From Bacteroidales bacterium (GTDB lineage Bacteria > Bacteroidota > Bacteroidia > Bacteroidales > Muribaculaceae): DNA of 38,568 nucleotides. A program made the translations under genes and the position numbers. The notes beneath the pieces were generated by a model. That model was not told the origin of the DNA and made no database searches. It saw only the letters and a list, made by a program, of their open reading frames with translations. Positions 9,214 through 16,252 of this stretch are shown piece after piece. The number at the start of each line of letters is the position of its first letter. Within the stretch, counting starts at the first letter, position 1. The DNA is taken from the NCBI GenBank assembly GCA_020859755.1, contig JAJBVP010000090.1, positions 1 through 38,568 on the forward strand. Reading direction: 5' to 3'.

Positions 9214-10122
9214 TTATAGTTTTTGGGCGACACGGAGTTTGGCGGAGCGGGATCGGGGGTTGGCCTCGATTTCGGCTTCGTCGGGCACAATGGGTTTGTT
9301 GTTGAGCAGACGCAGGGGGGAGGAGACGCGGCCGAAGAAGTCCTTGTCGGCTTCGCCCGTGAAGTTGCCGGCGCGCATGAAGTTTTTCACCAGGCGGTCC
9401 TCCAGGGAGTGGTAGGTGATCACTGCCAGGCGACCGCCGGGCTTGAGGATTGCTGTGGCTTGGGTGAGGAACGCGCGCAGGGCGTCGATTTCGCCGTTGA
9501 CTTCAATGCGGAGTGCCTGGAACACTTGGGCCAGTTCCTTCTTCTCCTGCTTGGGATTGATCAGCTGACGAATCACCTCGAGCAAGCGCTCGGTGGTGGA
9601 GATGGGGGCCTGGGCGCGGGCCTTGACGAGGGCGGCGGCGATACGGCGGGCCGTGCGCAGCTCGCCATAGAGGTAGAGTATGTCGGCGAGTTGCTCCTGG
9701 GAGTATTCGTTGACCACGCGGGCAGCAGTGAGCGCGCCTTGGCGGTTCATGCGCATGTCGAGGGGACCGTCGGCGCGGAAGGAAAAGCCTCGCTCTGGGT
9801 CGTCGAAGTGGTGAAACGACACGCCCAGGTCGGCGAGGACGCCGTCCACCGAGTCGACACCGTAGTATCGCATGAAATTCTGGAGGAAGCGGAAGTTGCC
9901 GTGGACAATAGTGAATCGGGGATCGACCATGGCGCGGGCCACGGCGTCGCTGTCCTGATCCATGCCGTAGAGGTGACCTTCTTGGCCCAACCGCTCCACG
10001 ATAGCTCGGGAATGGCCGCCCCCGCCGTAGGTAACGTCCACGTAAACACCTGATGGATTGATGTTTAATCCTTCGAGTGCCTGTGGGAGCAATGCGGGGA
10101 TGTGGTAAACGGGATCGGCCAT
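9214..10122 (-). CDS. rsmH: 16S rRNA (cytosine(1402)-N4)-methyltransferase RsmH
   Basis: RsmH (MraW) methylates N4 of C1402 in 16S rRNA. The 302-residue product shows the early YHIPALLPQALEGL segment, the SAM-binding motif YVDVTYGGGGHSRAI near residues 27-41, the family signature GVLADLGVSFHHFDDPERGFSF and the C-terminal VITYHSLEDRLVKNFM. It is the first gene of the dcw cluster here. In most Bacteroidales mraZ comes just before rsmH, but no mraZ is found in the 250 bp upstream or in the next genes. A strong promoter lies about 75 bp before its ATG. Confidence 0.97.
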   Translation of the reverse strand: MADPVYHIPALLPQALEGLNINPSGVYVDVTYGGGGHSRAIVERLGQEGHLYGMDQDSDAVARAMVDPRFTIVHGNFRFLQNFMRYYGVDSVDGVLADLGVSFHHFDDPERGFSFRADGPLDMRMNRQGALTAARVVNEYSQEQLADILYLYGELRTARRIAAALVKARAQAPISTTERLLEVIRQLINPKQEKKELAQVFQALRIEVNGEIDALRAFLTQATAILKPGGRLAVITYHSLEDRLVKNFMRAGNFTGEADKDFFGRVSSPLRLLNNKPIVPDEAEIEANPRSRSAKLRVAQKL

Positions 10123-10372
10123 TTGCTATGAGAATTTTTCGGAGTTGGGTGGGTGTTTACCGCGCGGGTACATGCTACACGCGCGAATAGTGCCGTAAAG
10201 TTACTAAGAAATCGCGAAAATTCTCAAATGCAAATCAAAAAAATTTCAATAAAGTTATCAACATTTTAGAAAAATGGCTTGTAGAGCCAATTTTCGAGCC
10301 GCCTCGGGGATTTACGATTGTAAATGGATGGCGCAATAACGCGGTAACGTCTAAAGGGGATTACGGCTGGGA
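10123..10372. other. Intergenic region upstream of rsmH
   Basis: This 250-bp AT-rich stretch contains the dcw promoter at 10196-10228. A second TAACTTTA box (plus-strand TAAAGTTA at about 10250-10257) lacks a good -33 partner. No mraZ or other coding sequence is seen. Confidence 0.6.
10196..10228 (-). promoter_or_regulatory. Bacteroidetes-type promoter of the dcw cluster
   Basis: On the minus strand, TTTG (10228-10225) is followed after 21 bp by TAACTTTA (10203-10196). This fits the primary sigma consensus of Bacteroidetes (TTTG, about 19-21 bp, TAnnTTTG). The inferred leader is about 65-70 nt. Confidence 0.7.
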
Positions 10373-11332
10373 TTAGTAGACGAGGGCGAAGTTGTCGACC
10401 CAGAGGGTGAGGCCGACGGTGCCGATATAGGCCTCGCCGGAGGCGGCTGAAGCCATCACCAGGAGATGGGTGGGTGTGGCGTCGGCGTCATCCCAGCCGA
10501 TTTCATGCACAGGCACCAGCTTGCCCTTGGAGTTTTTGGCGTAATAGGCTTTGTCACCGTCAAGCAGACCCATCCACGACTTGTAGAATGGCTCCTTGGA
10601 GATGTCGCCGTAGTGGACGGGCAATTCGTGATTGTTAACCCACCCGTTGGTGGATTTGCTGAAACGCTCGCGCCCGGTGCCGACGCGCTTGGCGTAGATG
10701 TTGCCTTTTTCGTCCTCCCAACGGCGTTGCAGGATGATGAACACCTCGGCGTTCTCGGCTCCCTTAAGAGTCTTTTTCTTGCCAAAGCCGCTGGAGTAGG
10801 TGCGGTCGGAGGCCGAGGGCATGTACATTTTGTAGTCGTAACGTAGGGCTTTGGGGCGCTTTGTGAAGGGCACGCCCATCTCGAATTTGCTGTAGGGGTC
10901 GGAGGTGGATTTAACAGGTTCTTGAAATTCGCCCAGGAAGATGGAGCCCGCGACGACGACATCGACGTTGATGAGTCCAAGGGCTTTGCAATGCTCCATG
11001 ATGGTGGTCAATTTGGCGCATTTGTTGCCACCTGAGCGCTGGTCGGGGAAGACGGCGTTGCTACCCTTTGTGATTCCCACGACGTGGGCCAGGACGTTGG
11101 AGGTAGCCCAGGGGGAACCACCGAGGTTACGGTAAGCTTTGTCACCCTCGATGGTTTGCGTGGGGGCGATTTCGTAAAGTGTCTTTTTGTTGCCACCTAT
11201 AATGGAGCTTTCGGGGATGACGCGTGTCACCCAGTGCTCCATGTCGCCGTATTTGATTGGCTCGACGGCCGCGGCGGATAATGTGGAGGCAAGTAATAGC
11301 GCTAAGGATAGTATTTTGTTAGTCAATTTCAT
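10373..11332 (-). CDS. Secreted PCMD-domain protein
   Basis: The 319-residue product has a signal peptide (MKLTNKILSLALLLASTLSAAA). The rest resembles the putative carbohydrate-metabolism domain PCMD. It has an early YGDMEHWVTRVIPES-type segment, a region that recalls PCMD folds (KFEMGVPFTKRPKALRYDYKMYMP) and the typical ending TLWVDNFALVY. PCMD proteins are Bacteroidetes beta-sandwich proteins, often found near glycan-handling or surface-assembly genes, and their molecular role is not established. The ATG overlaps the stop of a short reading frame upstream (ATGA), so it is the last gene of an operon of very small membrane proteins. No lipobox is evident, so it is more likely periplasmic than lipid-anchored. 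Confidence 0.8.
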   Translation of the reverse strand: MKLTNKILSLALLLASTLSAAAVEPIKYGDMEHWVTRVIPESSIIGGNKKTLYEIAPTQTIEGDKAYRNLGGSPWATSNVLAHVVGITKGSNAVFPDQRSGGNKCAKLTTIMEHCKALGLINVDVVVAGSIFLGEFQEPVKSTSDPYSKFEMGVPFTKRPKALRYDYKMYMPSASDRTYSSGFGKKKTLKGAENAEVFIILQRRWEDEKGNIYAKRVGTGRERFSKSTNGWVNNHELPVHYGDISKEPFYKSWMGLLDGDKAYYAKNSKGKLVPVHEIGWDDADATPTHLLVMASAASGEAYIGTVGLTLWVDNFALVY

Positions 11333-11454
11333 TGCTTAGAATCTTGCTGGGCCTTCTCGGCTTTGTTTATTTTGTGAACTTGTATATGACACCAAACACC
11401 AACGGTGCCTGCCATTAAAGCAAATCATCCTATAAATATCGTTAATCCTAACAT
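11329..11454 (-). pseudogene. Small membrane protein paralogue with an in-frame TGA
   Basis: Reading from the ATG at 11454 gives MLGLTIFIG, then TGA, then FALMAGTVGVWCHIQVHK and INKAEKAQQDSKQ. It aligns along its length with the intact 43-residue neighbour at 11484-11615 (shared VW, Q-x-HK and NKAEKAQ). The TGA is codon 10, opposite Phe in the neighbour. It is therefore either a decayed tandem duplicate or a gene restarted at the internal ATG (codon 14), which would give 28 residues. Its stop overlaps the ATG of the PCMD gene, so translation through its 3' half could still matter for coupling. Confidence 0.6.
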
Positions 11455-11483
11455 TTGGACAAATAAACGTCTAAGGGATAGGA

Positions 11484-11615
11484 TTAACGATCGGATTTTG
11501 CGCCTTCCTGAGCCTTCTCGGCCTTGTTCAGTTTATGGATTTGAGTAAAACCCCAAACTGAAAAAACGGCGCCCATAAGCCCGAAGAAACCCATAAATAA
11601 AAGAAGTCCTGTCAT
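11484..11615 (-). CDS. Small membrane protein of 43 residues
   Basis: The protein starts MTGLLLFMGFFGLMGAVFSV and ends with a charged tail (HKLNKAEKAQEGAKSDR). One hydrophobic helix spans about residues 3-23 and the tail is presumably cytoplasmic. No known function is recognised. It begins 2 bp after the stop of the preceding small gene and is a tandem paralogue of the interrupted copy at 11329-11454. Retention of the HK-x-NKAEKAQ tail in both copies supports that it is a real coding sequence. Confidence 0.65.
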   Translation of the reverse strand: MTGLLLFMGFFGLMGAVFSVWGFTQIHKLNKAEKAQEGAKSDR

Positions 11616-11617
11616 AA

Positions 11618-11752
11618 TCAAATACTTTTATTTCTATCTTTAGCGAAACCACCTTTAGCTAAAAAGAAACTGATCAATCCGCTCATCAACAAGAAAATAA
11701 CAATTATTGCTCCATACGCAAATAACCAGATTTTGTCAAAATCCATCTGCAT
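11618..11752 (-). CDS. Small membrane protein, probable second half of a split gene
   Basis: The product is 44 residues, MQMDFDKIWLFAYG onward, with one strong membrane helix (IWLFAYGAIIVIFLLMSGLI) and a basic tail (AKDRNKSI). Its ATG overlaps the stop of the preceding frame (TAATG). The upstream frame ends in FGGVILAG, and this one begins with MQMD. From memory, single Bacteroidales proteins of the DUF6722 type carry an FGGVILAGIM-type junction in one chain. The pair could thus be one gene split by loss of one base, or two genes coupled through TAATG. A longer frame from 11857 exists but reads through the real upstream gene out of frame. Confidence 0.6.
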   Translation of the reverse strand: MQMDFDKIWLFAYGAIIVIFLLMSGLISFFLAKGGFAKDRNKSI

Positions 11753-11850
11753 TATCCCGCGAGGATTACACCTCCGAAGACGAGCTTGGATAGGTCGAGG
11801 CAGTATTTGCCAAATTCGTTGAAAAGTTTTTCTCTTTGGGATGGTTTCAT
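11752..11850 (-). CDS. Small protein, probable first half of a split DUF6722-like gene
   Basis: The frame encodes 32 residues: an amphipathic, charged start (MKPSQREKLFNEFGKYC) followed by a hydrophobic end (LSKLVFGGVILAG). It resembles the N-terminus of DUF6722-type small membrane proteins of Bacteroidales (recalled, not searched). One extra A before TAATG would join it to the next frame as a continuous product of 77 residues. The ATG lies only 4 bp after a perfect TATCTTTG promoter box, so its message may be almost leaderless. It is the first gene of the small-protein/PCMD operon. Confidence 0.6.
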   Translation of the reverse strand: MKPSQREKLFNEFGKYCLDLSKLVFGGVILAG

Positions 11851-11854
11851 CTTG

Positions 11855-11885
11855 CAAAGATAAATCATTTCTCTTATATGTACAA
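11855..11885 (-). promoter_or_regulatory. Promoter of the small-protein/PCMD operon
   Basis: On the minus strand, TTG (11885-11883) is followed after 20 bp by TATCTTTG (11862-11855). The box ends 4 bp before the ATG at 11850, which leaves almost no 5' leader. Confidence 0.65.
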
Positions 11886-11952
11886 CAAATGAGGGGGCTA
11901 TGGGTTTAAAGGGAGAAGAATGGGGAGAAATGGGTGATGGGATGGTGATGGC

Positions 11953-11984
11953 GATGGCCGTCCAAAGGCGGCCCCCTATAGGGG
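11953..11984 (-). repeat. Hairpin repeat, family A, directly after kdtA
   Basis: On the minus strand the palindrome CCCCTATAGGGG follows the kdtA stop codon immediately. It leads into GGCCGCCTTTGGACGGCCAT, the family A tag also found at 21571-21617 and 32501-32650. There is no T-run, so it is not a standard intrinsic terminator, but it could mark or protect the 3' end of the message. Confidence 0.75.
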
Positions 11985-13238
11985 TTATTCGAAGATGTCG
12001 CGGTAGATGTGGGAGGTGGCTCCGAGGTGGGAGGAGATGTAGTCGGAGGCGGCTTGGCCTGAGCGCTCACGCAACGAGGGATCCTCGTAGAGGCGGTCAA
12101 GGATACCCTGAATGCCCTCGGCACTGGGGGCCGAGAATGCGGCTTTCAGTTCGATAAGGTCGCGGGCCTCGCGGAATTTGGCGTGCTTGGGGCCAAAGAC
12201 CACGGGGATGCCGTAGACGGCTGCCTCGTTGATGTTGTGGATGCCCTGGCCGAATCCGCCGCCCACGTAAGCGGCGTGGCCGTAACGGTAGATGGAGGAG
12301 AGTTTGCCGAAGCTGTCGACAATCACCACCCTTACCTTGTCGAGGTCTCCCCTACCCTCTTCGACGGCTTTTTCCCACTCGCTGAGGAGCATGGACGGGG
12401 CCGTGACGGCCTGTTGCAACTTGGCGAGGCGCTCGGTGTCAAACTCATGCGGGGCGATCACGGCTGCCACCTCGGGATGGTCGTTGAGCCAAGGGATATA
12501 AATGGCCTCGTCGGCCTCCCAACTCGAGCCGACGATCAGTCGGAAGGGAGCGTCGGTAGCGAATTGCCTCAGCGACGTGGCCTTGGGTGGGAGCTTCATG
12601 ACGTCGTTGACGCGGTCGAGGCGTGTGTCGCCGGTGCGTTCCACCTCCTTGATGCCGATTTTGCGCAACAGGTGCACCGAGTTGGTGTCCTGGACATAGA
12701 ACTTGGTGAAGCAGCGGAGCATGCGGCGGAACATGCCACCCCAGGGGCGGAAGAAGATCTGCTTGGGCCGGAAGATGGCCGATACCAGATAGGTGGGCAC
12801 ACCAGCGCGCTGTAGCTCGCACAGGTAGTTGCCCCAAAATTCGTATTTGATGAACAGCGCCATGCTTGGCTTAACGGTTTCCACCAATTGTCGGGCGTTC
12901 TTGCGGGTGTCGAAGGGGAGATAGGCCACGGCGTCGACCAGCGGATAATCCTTCCTCACCTCGTAGCCCGACGGGGAGAAGAATGTCAACAGGATCTTGG
13001 CCTCGGGATTGTTGCTTTTGATCATCTCGATCAGGGGTCGTCCCTGCTCAAACTCGCCCAGCGAGGCGGCGTGCATCCATATCCAGTCGCCTTGTCCCAG
13101 CAGGGCTACCTTATCGGCGAGGCGTGGCATCGTCTCGCGCTGGCCTATGATCATCTTCTTGATCTTGGCGGAGCGTGTCGACGCCAGCCGAGCGGCGCCG
13201 GCGTAGAGGTGAATGCCGAAATTGTACAGCGCGTTCAT
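11985..13238 (-). CDS. kdtA: 3-deoxy-D-manno-octulosonic acid transferase
   Basis: KdtA (WaaA) is the GT30 enzyme that adds Kdo to the lipid A precursor in lipopolysaccharide synthesis. The 417-residue protein shows the WMHAASLGEFEQGRPLI motif (about 53-69), FFSPSGYEVRK, VKPSMALFIKYEFWGNYL, GDTRLDRV, GSSWEADE and the C-terminal nucleotide-sugar site region (YVGGGFGQGIHNINEAAVYG, PVVFGPKH). The N-terminal hydrophobic segment (YNFGIHLYAGAARLAS) is the usual membrane anchor. It starts 5 bp after the gltX stop, so the two genes are cotranscribed. Confidence 0.96.
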   Translation of the reverse strand: MNALYNFGIHLYAGAARLASTRSAKIKKMIIGQRETMPRLADKVALLGQGDWIWMHAASLGEFEQGRPLIEMIKSNNPEAKILLTFFSPSGYEVRKDYPLVDAVAYLPFDTRKNARQLVETVKPSMALFIKYEFWGNYLCELQRAGVPTYLVSAIFRPKQIFFRPWGGMFRRMLRCFTKFYVQDTNSVHLLRKIGIKEVERTGDTRLDRVNDVMKLPPKATSLRQFATDAPFRLIVGSSWEADEAIYIPWLNDHPEVAAVIAPHEFDTERLAKLQQAVTAPSMLLSEWEKAVEEGRGDLDKVRVVIVDSFGKLSSIYRYGHAAYVGGGFGQGIHNINEAAVYGIPVVFGPKHAKFREARDLIELKAAFSAPSAEGIQGILDRLYEDPSLRERSGQAASDYISSHLGATSHIYRDIFE

Positions 13239-13243
13239 CGCGA

Positions 13244-14776
13244 TTACTCAGGGAGCTTGATGTTGGCGATGGCGGCTTCCACGCGCTCAGCCACGGGGTC
13301 GAGACCCATCAATTCAATGATGTCGAACATGTGAGGACCTTTGCACTCGCCCACGACGGCCAAGCGCAGTGCGTTCATGGTGTTGCCGAGATGGTAGCCT
13401 TTCTCGGCAATCCATGCGAGGATCACGTCCTCGGTGGGCTTCGTCTCGAGATTGGGCAGGGCACGCAATTGCTCGATCATGGCACGCAGGATCGCGGGGG
13501 TTTCCTCGCTCCAGCGCTTTTTCACCGACTTGGCCTCGTACTCTGTGGGAGCCACGAAGAAGAAGCGGGCTTGATCCCAGAGGTCGGTCACAAGGTTGGC
13601 GCGGCCCTTGACCATCGCCACGGCCCGCTGGATATACTCGTCGGAGAAGGCATCTGGATTCACGCCATGCGCCTCAAGCACGGGGCGGAATTGGCGGGCC
13701 AGCTCCTCATCGCTAAGCTCTTGCAGGTATTTGTGGTTGAACCACAACCCCTTTTCGTAGGCGAATTTGGCGCCAGCCTTGGAACAGTGGTCAAGGGAGA
13801 ATTTAGAGATCAACTCGTCCATTGACATGATTTCGGTGTCGTCGCCAGGGTTCCAACCCAGTAGGGCCAGGAAGTTGACCACGGCCTGGGGCAAGTATCC
13901 ACGCTCGCGGTAACCTGAGGATATCTCGCCGCTCTTGGGGTCGTGCCACTCCAAGGGGAAGACGGGGAAACCGAGTCGGTCGCCGTCGCGCTTGGAGAGC
14001 TTGCCTTTACCGTCGGGCTTGAGCAACAGGGGGAGGTGGACGAACCGCGGAGCGGTGTCGGCCCAGCCAAAGGCCTCATAGAGAAGCTGGTGCAGGGGGG
14101 CTGAGGGGAGCCACTCCTCGCCGCGAATCACGTGGGTGATCTTCATCAGGTGGTCGTCGACGATATTGGCCAAGTGATAGGTGGGAAGGTCGTCGGCGCT
14201 CTTGTAGAGCACCTTGTCGTCCAAGACATTGGAGGATATTGTGACGGGGCCGCGCAACAGGTCGTTGACAGTGACCTGCTGATCCGGCTCAATCTTGAAT
14301 CTAACGACGTATTTCTCGCCGGCGTCAATCAGGCGCTTTACCTCGTCGGCGGGGAGAGTCAGGGAGTTGCGCATCTCGCCACGGGTGCGGGCGTCGTATT
14401 GGAAATTGGCGACGGAGGCACGCTTGGCCTCGAGTTCCTCGGGGGTGTCGAAAGCGATGTAGGCGCGGCCACGGTCGAGGAGCATCTTCACGTGCTCGCG
14501 GTAGATGTCGCGGCGCTCGCTCTGCTTGTAGGGACCGTAAGGGCCACCCTCGCGCACTCCCTCGTCGATGCCGATTCCGAGCCACGCGAGGGCCTCATTG
14601 ATGTAGTCCTCGGCTCCGGGGACGAAACGCTGGGAGTCGGTGTCCTCGATGCGGAGGATCATTTTGCCGCCGTTTTGGCGGGCGAAGAGATAATTGTAGA
14701 GGGCGGTGCGCACGCCGCCGATATGGAGAGGTCCCGTGGGGGACGGGGCGAATCTTACCCTAACTTCTTGTTGCAT
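13244..14776 (-). CDS. gltX: Glutamate--tRNA ligase
   Basis: This is a class I aminoacyl-tRNA synthetase that charges tRNA-Glu. The 510-residue product begins with [22 protein letters not shown] (HIGH-type motif at about 17-20) and carries the KMSKS-type motif as KLSKRDGDR near residue 260. An anticodon-binding helical domain follows. The length agrees with bacterial GltX. The start MQQEVRVRF places the first strand correctly. A promoter-like TATCTTCG box lies 23 bp upstream. Confidence 0.97.
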   Translation of the reverse strand: MQQEVRVRFAPSPTGPLHIGGVRTALYNYLFARQNGGKMILRIEDTDSQRFVPGAEDYINEALAWLGIGIDEGVREGGPYGPYKQSERRDIYREHVKMLLDRGRAYIAFDTPEELEAKRASVANFQYDARTRGEMRNSLTLPADEVKRLIDAGEKYVVRFKIEPDQQVTVNDLLRGPVTISSNVLDDKVLYKSADDLPTYHLANIVDDHLMKITHVIRGEEWLPSAPLHQLLYEAFGWADTAPRFVHLPLLLKPDGKGKLSKRDGDRLGFPVFPLEWHDPKSGEISSGYRERGYLPQAVVNFLALLGWNPGDDTEIMSMDELISKFSLDHCSKAGAKFAYEKGLWFNHKYLQELSDEELARQFRPVLEAHGVNPDAFSDEYIQRAVAMVKGRANLVTDLWDQARFFFVAPTEYEAKSVKKRWSEETPAILRAMIEQLRALPNLETKPTEDVILAWIAEKGYHLGNTMNALRLAVVGECKGPHMFDIIELMGLDPVAERVEAAIANIKLPE

Positions 14777-14998
14777 GATTAGATTGTGATTAACAGCCGC
14801 GAAGATACAAAAAAGTTGTTAGTTTCTAGTTTTTAGTTTCTAGTTTCTAGTAAAGGAGGAAAGGAGGAAAGGAGGAAAGGAGGCCTTGGGGAGGATTTAA
14901 ATCTTTAAACCTTTAAATCTTTAAAGGAGGAAAGGAGGAAAGGATTAAAGATGGAGGGGGTGGTGGAATAGGATTTAAATCTTTAAAGGCGTGGGGGA
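14777..14998 (-). repeat. Low-complexity spacer between ychF and gltX
   Basis: This 222-bp spacer holds a 7-bp array of TTTCTAG/TTTTTAG (14820-14850), two AAAGGAGG blocks (14853-14883 and 14922-14945) and two TTTAAATC/TTTAAACC blocks (14895-14925 and 14970-14990), all on the plus strand. The gltX promoter box lies at its left end. No gene or strong hairpin is seen. Confidence 0.7.
14800..14807 (-). promoter_or_regulatory. Promoter -7 box upstream of gltX (TATCTTCG variant)
   Basis: The minus strand reads TTTTTTG then TATCTTCG, a one-base variant of TAnnTTTG. No clear -33 element is seen. The same TAnnTTCG variant, followed by CGG, lies upstream of ychF. Confidence 0.35.
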
Positions 14999-16102
14999 TT
15001 AGACGTTGAAGAGGAAGTGCATGATGTCGCCGTCCTGGACGACGTATTCCTTGCCCTCGATTGCCATCTTGCCGGCTTCACGCACGCCCTTCTCGCCGCC
15101 GAGGGCGACGTAGTCGTCGTATTTGATGACCTCGGCTCGGATGAAGCCGCGCTCGAAGTCGGTGTGGATAATTCCCGCACATTGCGGAGCCTTGGAGCCG
15201 CGCAGGAAGGTCCAAGCGCGCACCTCGTCGGGACCGGCCGTGAAATACGTCTGCAGGTCGAGCAGGGCGTAAGCGGCTCGAATCAAGCGGGATACGCCCG
15301 ATTCCTCGAGACCCATGTCGGCCAGGAATTCTTGACGCTCCTCCCAGGTTTCCAACTCGGTGATTTCGCTCTCGGTGCGGGCGGCCACGATGAGGATTTG
15401 AGCATTCTCGTCCTTGACGGCCTCGCGCACGGCATCGACATAGGCGTTGCCCGTGGCGGCGGAGGCGTCGTCGACGTTGCACACGTACATCACAGGCTTG
15501 GAGGTCAGCAGGAACAGTTCGCGGGCGAATTTGCGCTCGTCGGGGGTTTCAAGCTCGACGGCGCGGGCGGGTTTACCGGCCTCGAGGGCTTCCTTGAATC
15601 GCTGGAGCACGTCGGCTTGCATTTTTGCCACCTTGTCGCCACCGGTTTGGGCCTGCTTGATGCAACGGGCGAGGCGGCTCTCGACAGTCTCCAAGTCCTT
15701 GATTTGCAATTCGTAATCGATAATTTCCTTGTCGCGCACGGGGTCAACTGAGCCGTCGACGTGGGTGATGTTGTCGTCGTCGAAGCACCGGAGCACGTGG
15801 AGGATGGCGTCGGTCTCGCGGATGTTGGCCAGGAATTTATTGCCGAGGCCCTCACCCTTGCTGGCGCCCTTGACGAGGCCGGCGATGTCGACAATCTCGA
15901 CCGTGGCGGGGACGATGCTCTTGGGCTGGCACATCTCGACGAGCTTGGTGAGACGGTCGTCGGGCACCGAGATCACGCCCACGTTAGGCTCGATGGTGCA
16001 GAACGGGAAGTTGGCCGATTGGGCCTTAGCGTTTGAGAGGCAATTGAAGAGGGTGGATTTGCCCACGTTAGGCAAACCCACTATACCGCATTGTAATGAC
16101 AT
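14999..16102 (-). CDS. ychF: Ribosome-binding ATPase YchF/OLA1-type
   Basis: YchF is an Obg-family P-loop protein that prefers ATP and binds ribosomes. It is linked to translation and oxidative-stress responses. The 367-residue product has G1 [12 protein letters not shown] (about 8-19), [24 protein letters not shown] (G3 region), a coiled-coil insertion (about 130-200), and a C-terminal TGS domain ([31 protein letters not shown]) ending [15 protein letters not shown]. These match the family throughout. The gene has its own leader region and is followed by a repeat-rich spacer before gltX. Confidence 0.97.
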   Translation of the reverse strand: MSLQCGIVGLPNVGKSTLFNCLSNAKAQSANFPFCTIEPNVGVISVPDDRLTKLVEMCQPKSIVPATVEIVDIAGLVKGASKGEGLGNKFLANIRETDAILHVLRCFDDDNITHVDGSVDPVRDKEIIDYELQIKDLETVESRLARCIKQAQTGGDKVAKMQADVLQRFKEALEAGKPARAVELETPDERKFARELFLLTSKPVMYVCNVDDASAATGNAYVDAVREAVKDENAQILIVAARTESEITELETWEERQEFLADMGLEESGVSRLIRAAYALLDLQTYFTAGPDEVRAWTFLRGSKAPQCAGIIHTDFERGFIRAEVIKYDDYVALGGEKGVREAGKMAIEGKEYVVQDGDIMHFLFNV

Positions 16103-16133
16103 GTCGTTATCTTGGGTGTTTTGAATTCACCCG

Positions 16134-16141
16134 CGAAGTTA
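16134..16141 (-). promoter_or_regulatory. Promoter -7 box upstream of ychF (TAACTTCG variant)
   Basis: The minus strand reads ATTTTG then TAACTTCG and CGGG, about 32 bp before the ychF ATG. No good -33 element is visible. Its form parallels the box upstream of gltX. Confidence 0.35.
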
Positions 16142-16181
16142 CAAAATTATCGCGACATGTCATAATGGGGTGTGTCGACTT

Positions 16182-16228
16182 CCCTCATGAGGGACTCGAC
16201 TGAAGTCGTTAGAGATCGATTGAAATCG
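16182..16228 (-). repeat. Three adjacent small hairpins downstream of the GH2 gene
   Basis: On the plus strand, the palindrome CCCTCATGAGGG (16182-16193) is followed by CGACT-GA-AGTCG (16197-16208) and CGATT-GA-AATCG (16217-16228). The last two are related 12-mers with the same two-base centre, 20 bp apart. A competing pairing joins CGACTTC-type and GAAGTCG-type segments across the first palindrome. It lies 25 bp after the GH2 stop and could be a 3'-end structure, although no T-run follows. Confidence 0.55.
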
Positions 16229-16252
16229 AACCCGTAGGGGAGAGCCTGTGGG

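Noticed and set aside
9192..9290. Longer ftsL start at 9290
   Set aside because: It would overlap the rsmH coding region by 77 bp in another frame, and its residues are Pro/Lys-rich without similarity to FtsL. The Met at 9191 lies in the natural gap.
9223..10053. A 276-codon open frame on the plus strand opposite rsmH
   Set aside because: The minus strand carries a full RsmH with all motifs. The plus frame is Val/Gly/Glu-rich in the manner of a codon-biased antisense shadow and has no recognisable domain.
10373..11332. Glycoside hydrolase or SusD-like protein
   Set aside because: The signal peptide and the ending TLWVDNFALVY fit a PCMD protein. No SusD TPR fold or catalytic motif is seen.
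11753..11857. A single 79-codon frame covering the first micro-protein region
   Set aside because: Codons 1-35 of that frame are Arg/Pro-rich and nonsensical, while the shifted frame from 11850 encodes a plausible conserved protein start.
12183..12815. A 210-codon plus-strand frame opposite kdtA, and similar plus-strand frames opposite gltX, ychF and parE
   Set aside because: All lie opposite genes with full family motifs and show the same Val/Gly/Glu/His-rich antisense composition.
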